NCBI RefSeq assembly: GCF_001625575.1
Contig: NZ_AUXV01000056.1
Span: forward strand, 62,001 to 126,000
Length of the DNA: 64,000 bases
Direction of reading: 5' to 3'
Source of the DNA: Pseudoalteromonas luteoviolacea S2607
Lineage (GTDB): Bacteria; Pseudomonadota; Gammaproteobacteria; Enterobacterales; Alteromonadaceae
The translations under genes were made by a program, and so were the position numbers. The notes under the pieces are model-generated. The model did no database searches. It worked only from the letters and a program-made list of their open reading frames with translations, and was not told where the DNA came from. The first letter of the stretch is position 1, and each line of letters starts with the position of its first letter. This document shows positions 7,661-15,698 of this stretch, one piece after another.

Positions 7661-8743
7661 ATGTATAAAGTTAATATTGAAGACAAAAAACTAATCCCAT
7701 TAAAACCAGTTAATTTTGCAAGCTTGGGAATCAAAGAACGATTTGATATACAAGAGTGGATTGATAAAACCCCGCAAATTCTAGGTGAAGATCTTTTGAT
7801 TATTGGTAAGGAGGTTACTTTACCATCAGGAAAAAGATTAGATCTGCTTTGCTTAGACAAATCCGCTTCTCTAGTAGTTATTGAATTAAAAAGGGATGAC
7901 TCTGGAAGCGCAGTAGAGTGGCAGGCTATTAAATATGCATCCAGCGTATCAAACTTTTTGCCAGATGAAATCTATAGAGTGTTTGCAGAATATAAGGCCG
8001 CTGAGCTTAAGGAAGCCAAAAAAAGCATTGAAGAGTTTATAGATGCAGACATTGAGACTTTGAACTCTAAACAACGAATAATCCTTGTTTCTAAAGAGTT
8101 TAATTCTGAAGTAATTTCTGCGGTTTTATGGCTTCGCGAATTTGGACTAGATATTCAATGTACGCGCTTGGCTCCGTATTTAGATGTTGACGACGAACTC
8201 TTTATCAAACCTGAAACAATAGTGCCTTTGCCAGAAGCTAGAGACTACATAACTAAGAAAGAAGTAAAACAAAGATTTAACGCAGTAAAGCCTGATTGGT
8301 CAGGTTATTGGTTTGTCAATGTAGGAGAGGGGCTTCATAGGACGTGGGAAGATAACATGAAGTTTGGTTACATAAGTGCAGGCCAAGGACAAGTTTACTC
8401 TAGAGGTCTAAAAAGATTAAGTATTGGTGACAAAATCTTTGCTTACATGAAGGGATTAGGCTACGTGGGATATGGAGAAATCAAGAGTAAATCGATGATG
8501 ATAAGAGACTGTTTGACCAATGAAGGAACACCACTTTTAGATTGTGACCTAAAAGCGAAACAACCAGGAAACAACAGCGATGATGAACAAATGTCTGAGT
8601 ATGTAGTAAAAGTAGAGTGGATTAAAACTTTTCCTTCAAACGATGCTAAGACTTTCAAAGGAGTTTTTGCAAATCAAAATGTAGTGTGCAAACTACAACA
8701 TGAAGCTACTCTCGAATTTGTTAAGAAAGAGTTTCTAGCTTAA
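7661..8743 (+). CDS. PD-(D/E)XK nuclease (NucS/DUF91-like) fused to an EVE-like PUA domain
   Basis: This 360-residue protein has two visible domains. The N-terminal part (about 20-190) carries a PD-(D/E)XK nuclease core: D61 in GKRLDLLCLD, E75 and K77 in VVIELKRD, and Q88 in EWQAIKYAS, like the C-terminal domain of NucS (DUF91). The C-terminal part (about 215-355) begins YWFVNVGEG and continues GYISAGQG, LSIGDKIFAYMKGLGYVGYGEI, which is EVE/PUA-like; such domains often read modified bases. A role in cutting modified DNA or in defence is an inference. It is a single gene divergent from the membrane protein gene, in a more AT-rich block than the phage core. Confidence 0.7.
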   Translation: MYKVNIEDKKLIPLKPVNFASLGIKERFDIQEWIDKTPQILGEDLLIIGKEVTLPSGKRLDLLCLDKSASLVVIELKRDDSGSAVEWQAIKYASSVSNFLPDEIYRVFAEYKAAELKEAKKSIEEFIDADIETLNSKQRIILVSKEFNSEVISAVLWLREFGLDIQCTRLAPYLDVDDELFIKPETIVPLPEARDYITKKEVKQRFNAVKPDWSGYWFVNVGEGLHRTWEDNMKFGYISAGQGQVYSRGLKRLSIGDKIFAYMKGLGYVGYGEIKSKSMMIRDCLTNEGTPLLDCDLKAKQPGNNSDDEQMSEYVVKVEWIKTFPSNDAKTFKGVFANQNVVCKLQHEATLEFVKKEFLA

Positions 8744-9085
8744 TTTAAGCTCTTGGGGGAACTTGTATAGAATATGGGTTTCCATTAAACGTTCCTACTT
8801 AATTCACAAAGTGGGCCCCATTTCAATAACCAAGCTCTTCCATAAAGTGGATTGTCCTCTCTTGGTGTCCGGTTACTGATGTCCTTGATGACCAGACGTT
8901 TGGTTTAGGTTAGCTCCAATACAATATGTGTTTGATAATTTAAAACCTACAGAGGGGCTTACAGAAACGCCTTTGAAAGCGGTAAAAGCAATAAAATCTC
9001 TTTTAGATAATTTTTGAGCAAACTCAGTTTAGATGAGTAAGTTAACAATTAGATTATATAAAATAGTAAAAGCGAGGAGTGTATT
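8744..9085. other. intergenic region with a possible gene remnant
   Basis: No intact gene lies here. The only protein-like signal is a 41-codon open segment at 8892-9017 with no start codon. The last part holds the ribosome-binding site GAGGAG of the next gene. The region before 8890 shows no convincing coding or structural signal. Confidence 0.4.
8892..9017 (+). pseudogene. possible C-terminal remnant of an unknown gene
   Basis: The plus strand has an open segment without a start that translates as ...APIQYVFDNLKPTEGLTETP and ends KAIKSLLDNF before TGA. Its composition is protein-like and unlike the surrounding non-coding DNA. A stop codon lies just upstream in frame. It may be the tail of a gene lost during exchange of accessory genes. 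Support is weak. Confidence 0.3.
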
Positions 9086-10411
9086 TTGAGCAACCTTTCA
9101 TTAGATTTGTTGATTGAATCTGGATTAATATCAAGCTCTGGTCGTGCTTGTGATATAAGTAAAATTCCGGAAAAAGAGCTATCTAGAATGCTTTGTCATT
9201 ATAATGCGTCAAGGATAAGCGTCGCTGACTCTGAAATACAAGATCATATCGCAACTGATAAATTAAACGCATTATTCGGTACAGGCTCAACAACCAGTAG
9301 TAACGAAAATATATTATCTTCTACTTTAGTGTACGACTCTGTAGTTGTTGATGATCCACTAGTAACTTCTTCTAATTTGGTAAGTCGGCAACGTATTGAA
9401 GAAGGGTTAAAGTTTTTTGAATGGGCATTTTGCTTGATAAGAGCAAATTATTTAAAAGTTATACCATTGTCATATTTTAACAAACCCAACAATGATATAC
9501 CTTTCTTAGTATCTGATGATGCATTTAAGTCCAGCATTCCTGAAGAAGTACATGATTTTATACATAGTAATGCTGTCTTAAATTCTGTAGATATTGATGA
9601 CGAAGGCGCATTACTTGTCCTAAACGAAGATGCTTACCAGTATAGAAAGCCAGCATTAAAGGTCGGCTTTAAGAACGACTACTGGGTTTCAGGAGTATGC
9701 GTATACAAGTATGAAACTGTTCGAAAATTGCCGGATAAAGAAGATGGTTATATGTCTCTCAGAAAAACATGGGATCCGAATATCGATTTAAGTAAAAGTC
9801 AATTTAGTGCATGGGCTTATCAATCTATTAACCAAGCCATGCGCAGCCGATTGAGCAACATTTACAATGAATCATCTATAGCTGAAAAAATAGGGCACAC
9901 TTACGTAACGGAATCAGCATTCGAGTCAGAACTCTTGAGTATGGCCGGGGAACTAGAGGGCAGTAGAGGGAGTATACCTGCAAGATTTTTAAAAGCTAAC
10001 AACAGCTTTATAAATATTGACTCTCCTAAAACAATACTAGAATTAAGAAATAAATTTTCGACAGCATTTGAAAGGTTTAATTACTCGTTACTTTGCATTT
10101 CAGATGAGTTGAGTTCCGTTCAGCCGGAAAACTTTGAAAAAAAAGCACAAAAACTTTTTCATAAGGAAATACTTCCACAAGTTGATGAAATAAGGGACAA
10201 CGTCAACTCAATATCAAGCTCTGGTACAAAAGGGGTTTTAGGAAGCTTAGTTGGGTTGTCCGCTGCAATAGCGACTGGCTCAACCATACCATTATTTCCC
10301 GCGATCATGACATCAGTATCTTCTGGTTTAAATGAGGCCTTTCCCGCTATTTCGAAGCAACAAAACTTAAAAAAAAGGCCTGCCTACATTTGGCATCGTA
10401 TTACACGATAG
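9086..10411 (+). CDS. 441-residue protein of unknown function with a C-terminal hydrophobic segment
   Basis: I do not recognise this protein. It starts at TTG (9086), supported by GAGGAG seven bases upstream. The first 100 residues are polar and serine-rich; the middle contains aromatic-rich stretches (LKFFEWAFCLIRANYLKVIPLSYF; KNDYWVSGVCVYKYETV); residues about 330-375 look helical; and about 383-415 is a hydrophobic, glycine-rich segment (GVLGSLVGLSAAIATG, then IPLFPAIMTSVSSG) that could insert in a membrane. It lies alone between the nuclease-EVE gene and a convergent small gene, in the AT-rich accessory block, so a moron or defence role is possible but unproven. Confidence 0.55.
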   Translation: MSNLSLDLLIESGLISSSGRACDISKIPEKELSRMLCHYNASRISVADSEIQDHIATDKLNALFGTGSTTSSNENILSSTLVYDSVVVDDPLVTSSNLVSRQRIEEGLKFFEWAFCLIRANYLKVIPLSYFNKPNNDIPFLVSDDAFKSSIPEEVHDFIHSNAVLNSVDIDDEGALLVLNEDAYQYRKPALKVGFKNDYWVSGVCVYKYETVRKLPDKEDGYMSLRKTWDPNIDLSKSQFSAWAYQSINQAMRSRLSNIYNESSIAEKIGHTYVTESAFESELLSMAGELEGSRGSIPARFLKANNSFINIDSPKTILELRNKFSTAFERFNYSLLCISDELSSVQPENFEKKAQKLFHKEILPQVDEIRDNVNSISSSGTKGVLGSLVGLSAAIATGSTIPLFPAIMTSVSSGLNEAFPAISKQQNLKKRPAYIWHRITR

Positions 10412-10471
10412 CCACGTTTAGGTTTCTACAATTTATGGCGCTAAGGTAAAACCTTCGAGCAAAATTTTCTT

Positions 10472-10494
10472 TGTAAGCCGCTAAATGCGGCTAT
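10472..10494. terminator. hairpin between convergent genes
   Basis: AGCCGCTAAATGCGGCT forms a compact stem-loop between the 441-residue gene and the convergent small gene. It may end transcription from both sides; the flanking T-tract is poor. Confidence 0.45.
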
Positions 10495-10499
10495 ACAAA

Positions 10500-10907
10500 T
10501 CAAAAGTTACCTAAAGTAAATCCTGCAATTTCAGATAACTTTCCACGCCAAAGACAGTTATCAAAGTTAGAAATATTTCCTTTAGCATCAATTAGCTTAT
10601 AACTCAGAAGGTGGATGTATCCATCCTTAAATAATGGATTGTCATGTGCAGCCGATAGCACTTGGCTCAAATCTTTATCAGCTTCAAAGTCGGGAAAACT
10701 ACGCTTAAAACCATCGTCTAACAAAGCTCCTGTTTCTTCAAAGTATCTTTTAGCACTTATCATTTGACCACACATTACACCGCTTGGCGTGAACAATATG
10801 ATGCTCATTTCTAATGACGACTTATTTACTATCTTGACTAAATTGGATAATAATCTATCTTGCTGTTCGTTTGTTGGCTTTTTCGTATCATCTATGACTT
10901 GGTTCAT
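10500..10907 (-). CDS. small protein of unknown function (faintly GvpU-like)
   Basis: This 135-residue cytosolic protein contains the pattern LVKIVNKSSLEMSIILFTPSGVMCGQMISAKRYFEE. A similar pattern (a beta hairpin followed by SGxxISGxxYF) is found in a broad group of proteins annotated as gas vesicle accessory protein GvpU, but no gas vesicle genes are nearby, so that name should not imply function. It is 44 bases downstream of the sensor gene on the same strand and may belong to the same transcript. The product is otherwise unassigned. Confidence 0.55.
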   Translation of the reverse strand: MNQVIDDTKKPTNEQQDRLLSNLVKIVNKSSLEMSIILFTPSGVMCGQMISAKRYFEETGALLDDGFKRSFPDFEADKDLSQVLSAAHDNPLFKDGYIHLLSYKLIDAKGNISNFDNCLWRGKLSEIAGFTLGNF

Positions 10908-10951
10908 TATTTACTCCCATCTTAAAAAACTCCAAAATAAGGCATTGGATA

Positions 10952-13639
10952 TCACATCCTCTCCCTAATCTCTCTCTCAATATCTTCCTTACTCTTTCTA
11001 TCTCTTTCAATAAGCGGGAAGACGATTTGAATCTTAGTACCTTTGCGCGACGACTTAAGCTTAAACTTGGTTTTGTATGACTTAGCTACATCGCTCATTT
11101 TGTATAGGCCTTCGCCGAAGTGGAGGCGAGAACGTAGCGGTATGCCAATGCCGTCGTCTTCAATGTTCACGTGAATTTTAGATCTAAGCTTGTGCACGAA
11201 TACGTTAACCTCAGAGCCTTCTGAGTGATGCACTGCGTTATGAAGGCCATGATAAACAACAGCGTAAATGTCGCGCTCTAATTGCGGGTCTAGCTTTACG
11301 TTGCCAATCACAGCTTCAAAGTTAACTTTAATTTTTGCCTGCAAGCTCGACTGCACTTGTAGTAAATCTAAACCAGCTAGCAATCGTTGCTCGCCAAGGT
11401 ATGGGCCGCTGTTCACAATCGGCGTAATTAGTTCTGATACTTTGTCGAACTTAACAAGCCCCTCGGTAAACATCGTGTCATCACCGGAACTGACTAAAGC
11501 TTTACCTTGCTCTACAAGCATCGCTATTTGCCCTAAGTTACTACTTTGTCGTTTGTGCTCGTTTTGACGAAACACTCTTCGGAATGACTGAACCCAAAAA
11601 TAAATAAACAAAGCAATCGCCATCGCCAGAATCAGGGGAACAACTATGTAAACGACCATTGCAGTAGGGGAGTTGTACCAGTGTGAACGAACCTCAAACA
11701 CATAACTAGCGGGTTCGCTTGCTACATTGCCAACAACTTGTCTGAACTGAACTTCATAATGCTCCGGGAATAGGTTGTTAAGCTGAATCATAGGGCTCAA
11801 CAATTTTACCCAACTGCCCTCATTTAAGCGGTATTCGTACCTAACTCCTTCGTTGTGCTGGTACTGAAGGTTGGTGATCGCAATATTGACCCAGTCTTTC
11901 TGGTTTATCTCTAACGCGTCTTTATCGAGAACGAAGCCCTCATTTGTACTCACATAGCTTACTACTGGAGGCGCTATTGATTGCTCTTTAAAGTTTGTCA
12001 TTTCAATAAACGCGCTATCACTCACAGCAATTACTACATTGTCGGCAACTCGAACGCTTCCAATCATGAATGAATGGTCTTTCGTTTCTCTTATTAGCCT
12101 TGATGAATCTTGGTCTTTGGCGATGGTGTGAATGCCGTTATTAGTTAACAAGTAGAGTACGTCCCGTACTTCTACAATTTCTTTAATATATTCAGGTGAG
12201 GGGACTTTAACCCAATTGCCGTCGACCTTTTTTAATAAGCCTTCACCGTAAGTGGCCATAAACAGCACGCCATCTAGTATCGCAACATCGGCTACTTTAG
12301 AAGTGCCCTGGTATTCTCTGTAGACTGATCTCGGAGAGTCGATTCGGTCAAGGCCAGCAGCAGTGCTAATATATAACTCGCCACCAATCTCTGTTACACC
12401 AAGTATTTCATGGCTTGATAGCATGGAATTGTTATTAAATTCTTCATACTTTAATTTCGAATTAAACTTAACAACGGCTTCTTCATCTGTCGCAAGATAC
12501 AAAAACTCAGCAATAACAGACGAGTTGATTACATAACCGCCGTAGAGCTTGTCTACGCTGCGCCTTTCGGTATCAACAGCAAAAGCACCAACGTCAGTTG
12601 AAACAATCACTTTTCCGGCAAAGTGAGAAAAGGCCGTTACTTCAAAGTCTTTACCCTCGCCAATTTCAACGTTGAGCCATTCGATTGGTTTCCCGTTTAC
12701 GTACACACCTTTTGTGGTGCCTATCCACCAATCTTTACCAACGCGTTCAATAATATTGTACTTTGAGCCAAAACCCAGATTGGTAATGCGCGTATTACCT
12801 TCGACTATGCCAAACTCGTTTATGTTTAAACCCCAAAGCTTTTCGTTGTTGTCAGCAAATAGCGATAAGTACGTTTTACGACTTGAGTTAATCTTGGTTC
12901 TTGCAACTTCCAATGTTGATAAAGACACCTCGTTAACTTCGTCACCGTCTGTATAATAAACCACATAAGGAGCTACATAGGTTAAGTTGTCTGCGCGTTT
13001 TACGTTGTAGTTTGTGATGCTGCTGTCTTGTAGTTGGGAGTAGTATTTTAAATGGTCGTCGGCAAAAAATATTGCGCCGTGTGGTGTGACTTCAAGATCA
13101 CCATTTTTGATTTCTTGGTCTATGACCTTATAAGAACGACCATTATTGATCTGATATAGGCCTTTTTCAGTTAAGCCGTATACATTGTCATATTTAGACT
13201 CAAGGTCTATCAGCCTTTCTTGACCAGATATTCTCGCCCCGTATTGGCCCGTTGCAAGGTCATACTCAAGAACCTGATAATCCTCTTGAGTGAATAAGGC
13301 GTCGTGGGTAACTTCTATGTTGTGAGCATCAGTCTCGGCAAAAAGGTTTGCTTCGTATGTATTTAAATCTAGTGACCAAATTTGCCCCGAAGAATACAAA
13401 ACATAAGCAATATTTGTTTCGCTTATTTCTAAGTCTCGTGCTGAGCCAGCAGGCAGCGCGGTAACTTCGTTCAGCTTAACAATGTGCTCTCCATCGTATT
13501 TCAAAACGCCTTCATGCGAAGAGAAATACATATAATCATTCTGATCTTGAGCTACACCATTAAGGTGCTCAAAGTCTAACGCTTGGCATATTCCGCTCTG
13601 TAATATCAAAGCAGAGGCTATAATCCTTGACTTCAACAT
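10952..13639 (-). CDS. propeller-type membrane sensor with Y_Y_Y and HATPase domains, no H-box
   Basis: The protein of 895 residues has a signal peptide (MLKSRIIASALILQSGICQA), a long periplasmic beta-propeller region of two-component-regulator type (about 25-550), a Y_Y_Y-like domain (about 560-650), a membrane segment (about 657-686), a linker, and a histidine-kinase ATPase domain (from about 796) with HNAVHHSEG, DDGIGIP and GEGLYKM. The linker of about 110 residues lacks the ELHD-type phosphoacceptor motif; its only histidine is in NEHKR just after the membrane. ATP binding therefore looks intact but autophosphorylation of the usual kind doubtful. The start at 13639 has AAGGAA upstream. 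It is third in line behind the phage repressor and the secreted protein, all on one strand. Confidence 0.75.
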   Translation of the reverse strand: MLKSRIIASALILQSGICQALDFEHLNGVAQDQNDYMYFSSHEGVLKYDGEHIVKLNEVTALPAGSARDLEISETNIAYVLYSSGQIWSLDLNTYEANLFAETDAHNIEVTHDALFTQEDYQVLEYDLATGQYGARISGQERLIDLESKYDNVYGLTEKGLYQINNGRSYKVIDQEIKNGDLEVTPHGAIFFADDHLKYYSQLQDSSITNYNVKRADNLTYVAPYVVYYTDGDEVNEVSLSTLEVARTKINSSRKTYLSLFADNNEKLWGLNINEFGIVEGNTRITNLGFGSKYNIIERVGKDWWIGTTKGVYVNGKPIEWLNVEIGEGKDFEVTAFSHFAGKVIVSTDVGAFAVDTERRSVDKLYGGYVINSSVIAEFLYLATDEEAVVKFNSKLKYEEFNNNSMLSSHEILGVTEIGGELYISTAAGLDRIDSPRSVYREYQGTSKVADVAILDGVLFMATYGEGLLKKVDGNWVKVPSPEYIKEIVEVRDVLYLLTNNGIHTIAKDQDSSRLIRETKDHSFMIGSVRVADNVVIAVSDSAFIEMTNFKEQSIAPPVVSYVSTNEGFVLDKDALEINQKDWVNIAITNLQYQHNEGVRYEYRLNEGSWVKLLSPMIQLNNLFPEHYEVQFRQVVGNVASEPASYVFEVRSHWYNSPTAMVVYIVVPLILAMAIALFIYFWVQSFRRVFRQNEHKRQSSNLGQIAMLVEQGKALVSSGDDTMFTEGLVKFDKVSELITPIVNSGPYLGEQRLLAGLDLLQVQSSLQAKIKVNFEAVIGNVKLDPQLERDIYAVVYHGLHNAVHHSEGSEVNVFVHKLRSKIHVNIEDDGIGIPLRSRLHFGEGLYKMSDVAKSYKTKFKLKSSRKGTKIQIVFPLIERDRKSKEDIEREIRERM

Positions 13640-13688
13640 AGCGAAGAATTCCTTCTTGCAAGGGGGAGTCATTCCCCCTTATGTTAAT

Positions 13689-14210
13689 TTAGTGACTAGC
13701 TTGAGAGTTATGATCTCTTACACCACAACCAGCCAATACTACAGGTATTTGCGGTTTAGTTTCTGATGCTTGGTCCAAACTATTTGTTTCACTTATACTA
13801 ACACGTGATAATAAATTGTTAAGTTTATTCGCTTTATTTGGTTTCCAATTGATGTCTTGCTCTCGTGGAGCGAGGATAAATAGGTAAGTTGGTTTGCGTG
13901 GGTCCGAGGCATTTTGCTTAGTTTGCCAGGTATCCATAACCGCTTGGCCTGCGGCTTCGCCGTAAAGGTGGGTGTATGCAGCGGCGATTAGTTTAGCGCC
14001 AGAGTCACTCATTACCATAACTGCGGTGTTTTGGTAGTCGCTACCACAATCAAACGACACATCAACATTAAGTGTGCTGCCATCTGGTAGTAACAAATCG
14101 GTATTCATGTGCTGTACACGAGCTCTGTCTGGTAACGGTTCTAGAGCGAGAGAGGGGGCAGACAGCAATCCAAACGCGAGCATTGCTGTGGCAAGTTTTG
14201 TTTTAATCAT
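13689..14210 (-). CDS. secreted protein of unknown function in the repressor operon
   Basis: This 173-residue protein has a clear signal peptide (MIKTKLATAMLAFGLLSAPSLA). The mature part is soluble, with two cysteines (FDCGSDY and LAGCGVRDH) that could form a disulfide, and a C-terminal polar tail. I do not recognise the family. Its ribosome-binding site AAGGA begins directly after the stop codon of the repressor, ten bases before the ATG, so translation is probably coupled. It lies between the repressor and the membrane sensor, and could be a periplasmic partner or ligand-binding component of that sensor; this is inferred only from order. Confidence 0.6.
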   Translation of the reverse strand: MIKTKLATAMLAFGLLSAPSLALEPLPDRARVQHMNTDLLLPDGSTLNVDVSFDCGSDYQNTAVMVMSDSGAKLIAAAYTHLYGEAAGQAVMDTWQTKQNASDPRKPTYLFILAPREQDINWKPNKANKLNNLLSRVSISETNSLDQASETKPQIPVVLAGCGVRDHNSQASH

Positions 14211-14220
14211 AATCTATCCT

Positions 14221-14715
14221 TTAAAAGGCCATATAGAGCGCTCCTTCCGCAATGGTTTTAACCATGACTTCGTTAAAGTTATGCTCAAATGTTTTTTCGA
14301 TTAACATTGGCCTTAACTTTTTACGGATCAGAAGTTCACGCTCTGCATCCAAGTTTTTAGGGTAAAGTAAATCATCTATTATCTGTTCAACAAGCGCGAT
14401 TGCAGCTAGCGCATCTTCAGCACTATTTCTGCTTACTTCTTCACTCTTTGTTGGTTCTTTTTCTTCCGTAGAGCTACTGCCAGGTGCTTGGTCTACTTCA
14501 ATGCCAAACACCTCATCCAAGGAAATTTTCTTTTTCTTACAGGTGGCTACGATAGAAGTATAAGGTAATGTCCCTTTTTTCTTGGACATAGATATCCCGC
14601 TATGGGAAAGACCCAATTCCATTGCAAGAGCTCTATCACTGCTCGCACCTAACTTATCTCGCAGTATATCGATTACTTTGTCGATATCTGACTCTGTAAT
14701 ACTATCGCCTAACAT
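14221..14715 (-). CDS. phage repressor, CI-like helix-turn-helix protein
   Basis: This 164-residue protein has an N-terminal CI-type helix-turn-helix (about residues 10-50: KVIDILRDKLGASSDRALA and ELGLSHSGISMSKKKG), a charged linker and a C-terminal helical domain. It reads away from the Ner-like gene across a region with several TTAGGYG/CRCCTAA half-sites, the layout of a Mu-type early switch. There is no S24 peptidase domain, so induction is not by simple LexA-like autocleavage. One half-site overlaps its own start region, consistent with autoregulation. It is the first gene of a tandem set with the secreted protein and the sensor. It could also be a host regulator, but the neighbouring transposase operon makes the phage role more likely. 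Confidence 0.7.
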   Translation of the reverse strand: MLGDSITESDIDKVIDILRDKLGASSDRALAMELGLSHSGISMSKKKGTLPYTSIVATCKKKKISLDEVFGIEVDQAPGSSSTEEKEPTKSEEVSRNSAEDALAAIALVEQIIDDLLYPKNLDAERELLIRKKLRPMLIEKTFEHNFNEVMVKTIAEGALYMAF

Positions 14716-14827
14716 ATTTGACAGTCAACACCTAATTTGTTTTCTAAAATATAATTAGCTTCACTATTGACACCTAATATATTAGGCACTAGTTTAATAA
14801 AACAACTTGTGACAAATAAGTTAGGCG
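14706..14827. promoter_or_regulatory. early operator region between repressor and Ner-like gene
   Basis: The divergent gap holds five half-sites: CGCCTAA at 14706, CACCTAA at 14729 and 14771, TTAGGCA at 14782 and TTAGGCG at 14821. CCTAATATATTAGG at 14773-14786 is a perfect 14-bp palindrome. TTGACA at 14767-14772 could be a -35 box of the rightward early promoter. The layout suggests cooperative repressor binding across both divergent promoters. Confidence 0.65.
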
Positions 14828-14857
14828 CAACAAATCTACTATTAAGGTAAATCTATC

Positions 14858-15172
14858 ATGACAAAGAAAAAAATGACATTTGAAGCCATTAAGAAAGAGC
14901 TATTTAGTAAGGACATACAATTCGCAGATATAGCAAAAGCCGCAAATGTAACACCTAGTCACGTATCTAACGTGGCAAGAGGCAGTGCTACATCTATGCA
15001 TATCGCGAAGGCGATATCTTTATCTTTAGGGAAACCTTTAGAGCATGTATTTGGAGAAGACTACTCCCACACCAAAAAACGTGGACCTAAAGATCGCACC
15101 CAAAGACGCAATCAAATTGTTGAAGCTCTTCAAGCTGGCAAACCAGTACCAAACCCAAGCATGAACCTATAG
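14858..15172 (+). CDS. Ner/Cro-like helix-turn-helix regulator
   Basis: This 104-residue protein has a helix-turn-helix at about residues 20-57 (FADIAKAANVTPSHVSNVAR, then SATSMHIAKAISLSLG) and a basic C-terminal tail (KKRGPKDRTQRRNQ). It is the first rightward gene after the operator region, the place of ner in Mu, so it probably limits transcription from the early and repressor promoters once lytic growth begins. It starts the early operon leading to the transposase. Confidence 0.65.
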   Translation: MTKKKMTFEAIKKELFSKDIQFADIAKAANVTPSHVSNVARGSATSMHIAKAISLSLGKPLEHVFGEDYSHTKKRGPKDRTQRRNQIVEALQAGKPVPNPSMNL

Positions 15173-15210
15173 AACTACCAAGTCTAGGTTAATTTAAGGA
15201 GATTTTTACC

Positions 15211-15633
15211 ATGTCTGAGAACCAAGATTCCATCAACATTTTAGATAGTGAGATACCGCCTGATTGCGAAATACTCCATCACTTTAGCCAATGCGTGAAT
15301 GCATGTATGCGCAGGTGTGGTTTTACTCGCCAAGGCTTAGCGCGGCGCATGAATGAAGCTTTAAAAGTAGAAGTGGTAGAGGTTGACGAAGGAAAGCTTA
15401 ATAAGTGGTTTGCACCAAGCCAGCCGGCATCGATGCCAATACAGTACCTACCGGCTTTATGCTGGGCGATTAAAAGTGTAGAGCCTGCCAATGTGCTACT
15501 CATGCCACTGATGTATAGCGCTTCGGACGAACGCGCCAAAAAACTGCAAGAAGCCTCAGAGTGTGAGGTGCAAATGCGCGAATTAAAAGATAAGCGCGAA
15601 TCCATTCTCGAAGAAGTCAAAATCAAAACTTAA
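15211..15633 (+). CDS. early phage protein with a possible DNA-binding fold
   Basis: This 140-residue protein follows a strong AAGGAG site. The first half looks like a helix-turn-helix (CMRRCGFTRQGLARRMNEAL, then a region with LNKWFAPSQP), and the C-terminal part is a charged helix (ERAKKLQEASECEVQMRELK). Similar proteins precede the transposase genes in Mu-like phages of marine bacteria, where they are of unknown function. It is probably an early regulator or accessory factor. Confidence 0.5.
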   Translation: MSENQDSINILDSEIPPDCEILHHFSQCVNACMRRCGFTRQGLARRMNEALKVEVVEVDEGKLNKWFAPSQPASMPIQYLPALCWAIKSVEPANVLLMPLMYSASDERAKKLQEASECEVQMRELKDKRESILEEVKIKT

Positions 15634-15650
15634 TTTCGGAGCTTAAAACC

Positions 15651-15698
15651 ATGCCTATCAAAGACCAAGATCTGCCTGAAATCCGGAGTTTGTTATGA
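15651..15698 (+). CDS. possible 15-residue leader peptide
   Basis: ATG at 15651, with GGAG ten bases upstream, opens a reading frame MPIKDQDLPEIRSLL that ends in TGA overlapping the next start as ATGA. The following gene has GGAG nine bases before its ATG inside this frame, so the short frame could couple its translation. It may equally be a remnant or chance. Confidence 0.3.
   Translation: MPIKDQDLPEIRSLL

Noticed and set aside
10500..10907. Gas vesicle protein GvpU
   Set aside because: Only a short pattern is shared and no gas vesicle genes lie nearby, so the name was not used as a functional call.
10952..14210. Placing the left prophage end between the repressor and the secreted protein gene
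   Set aside because: Only ten bases separate the genes and they include the ribosome-binding site; no TGTAAGGGG motif is present there.
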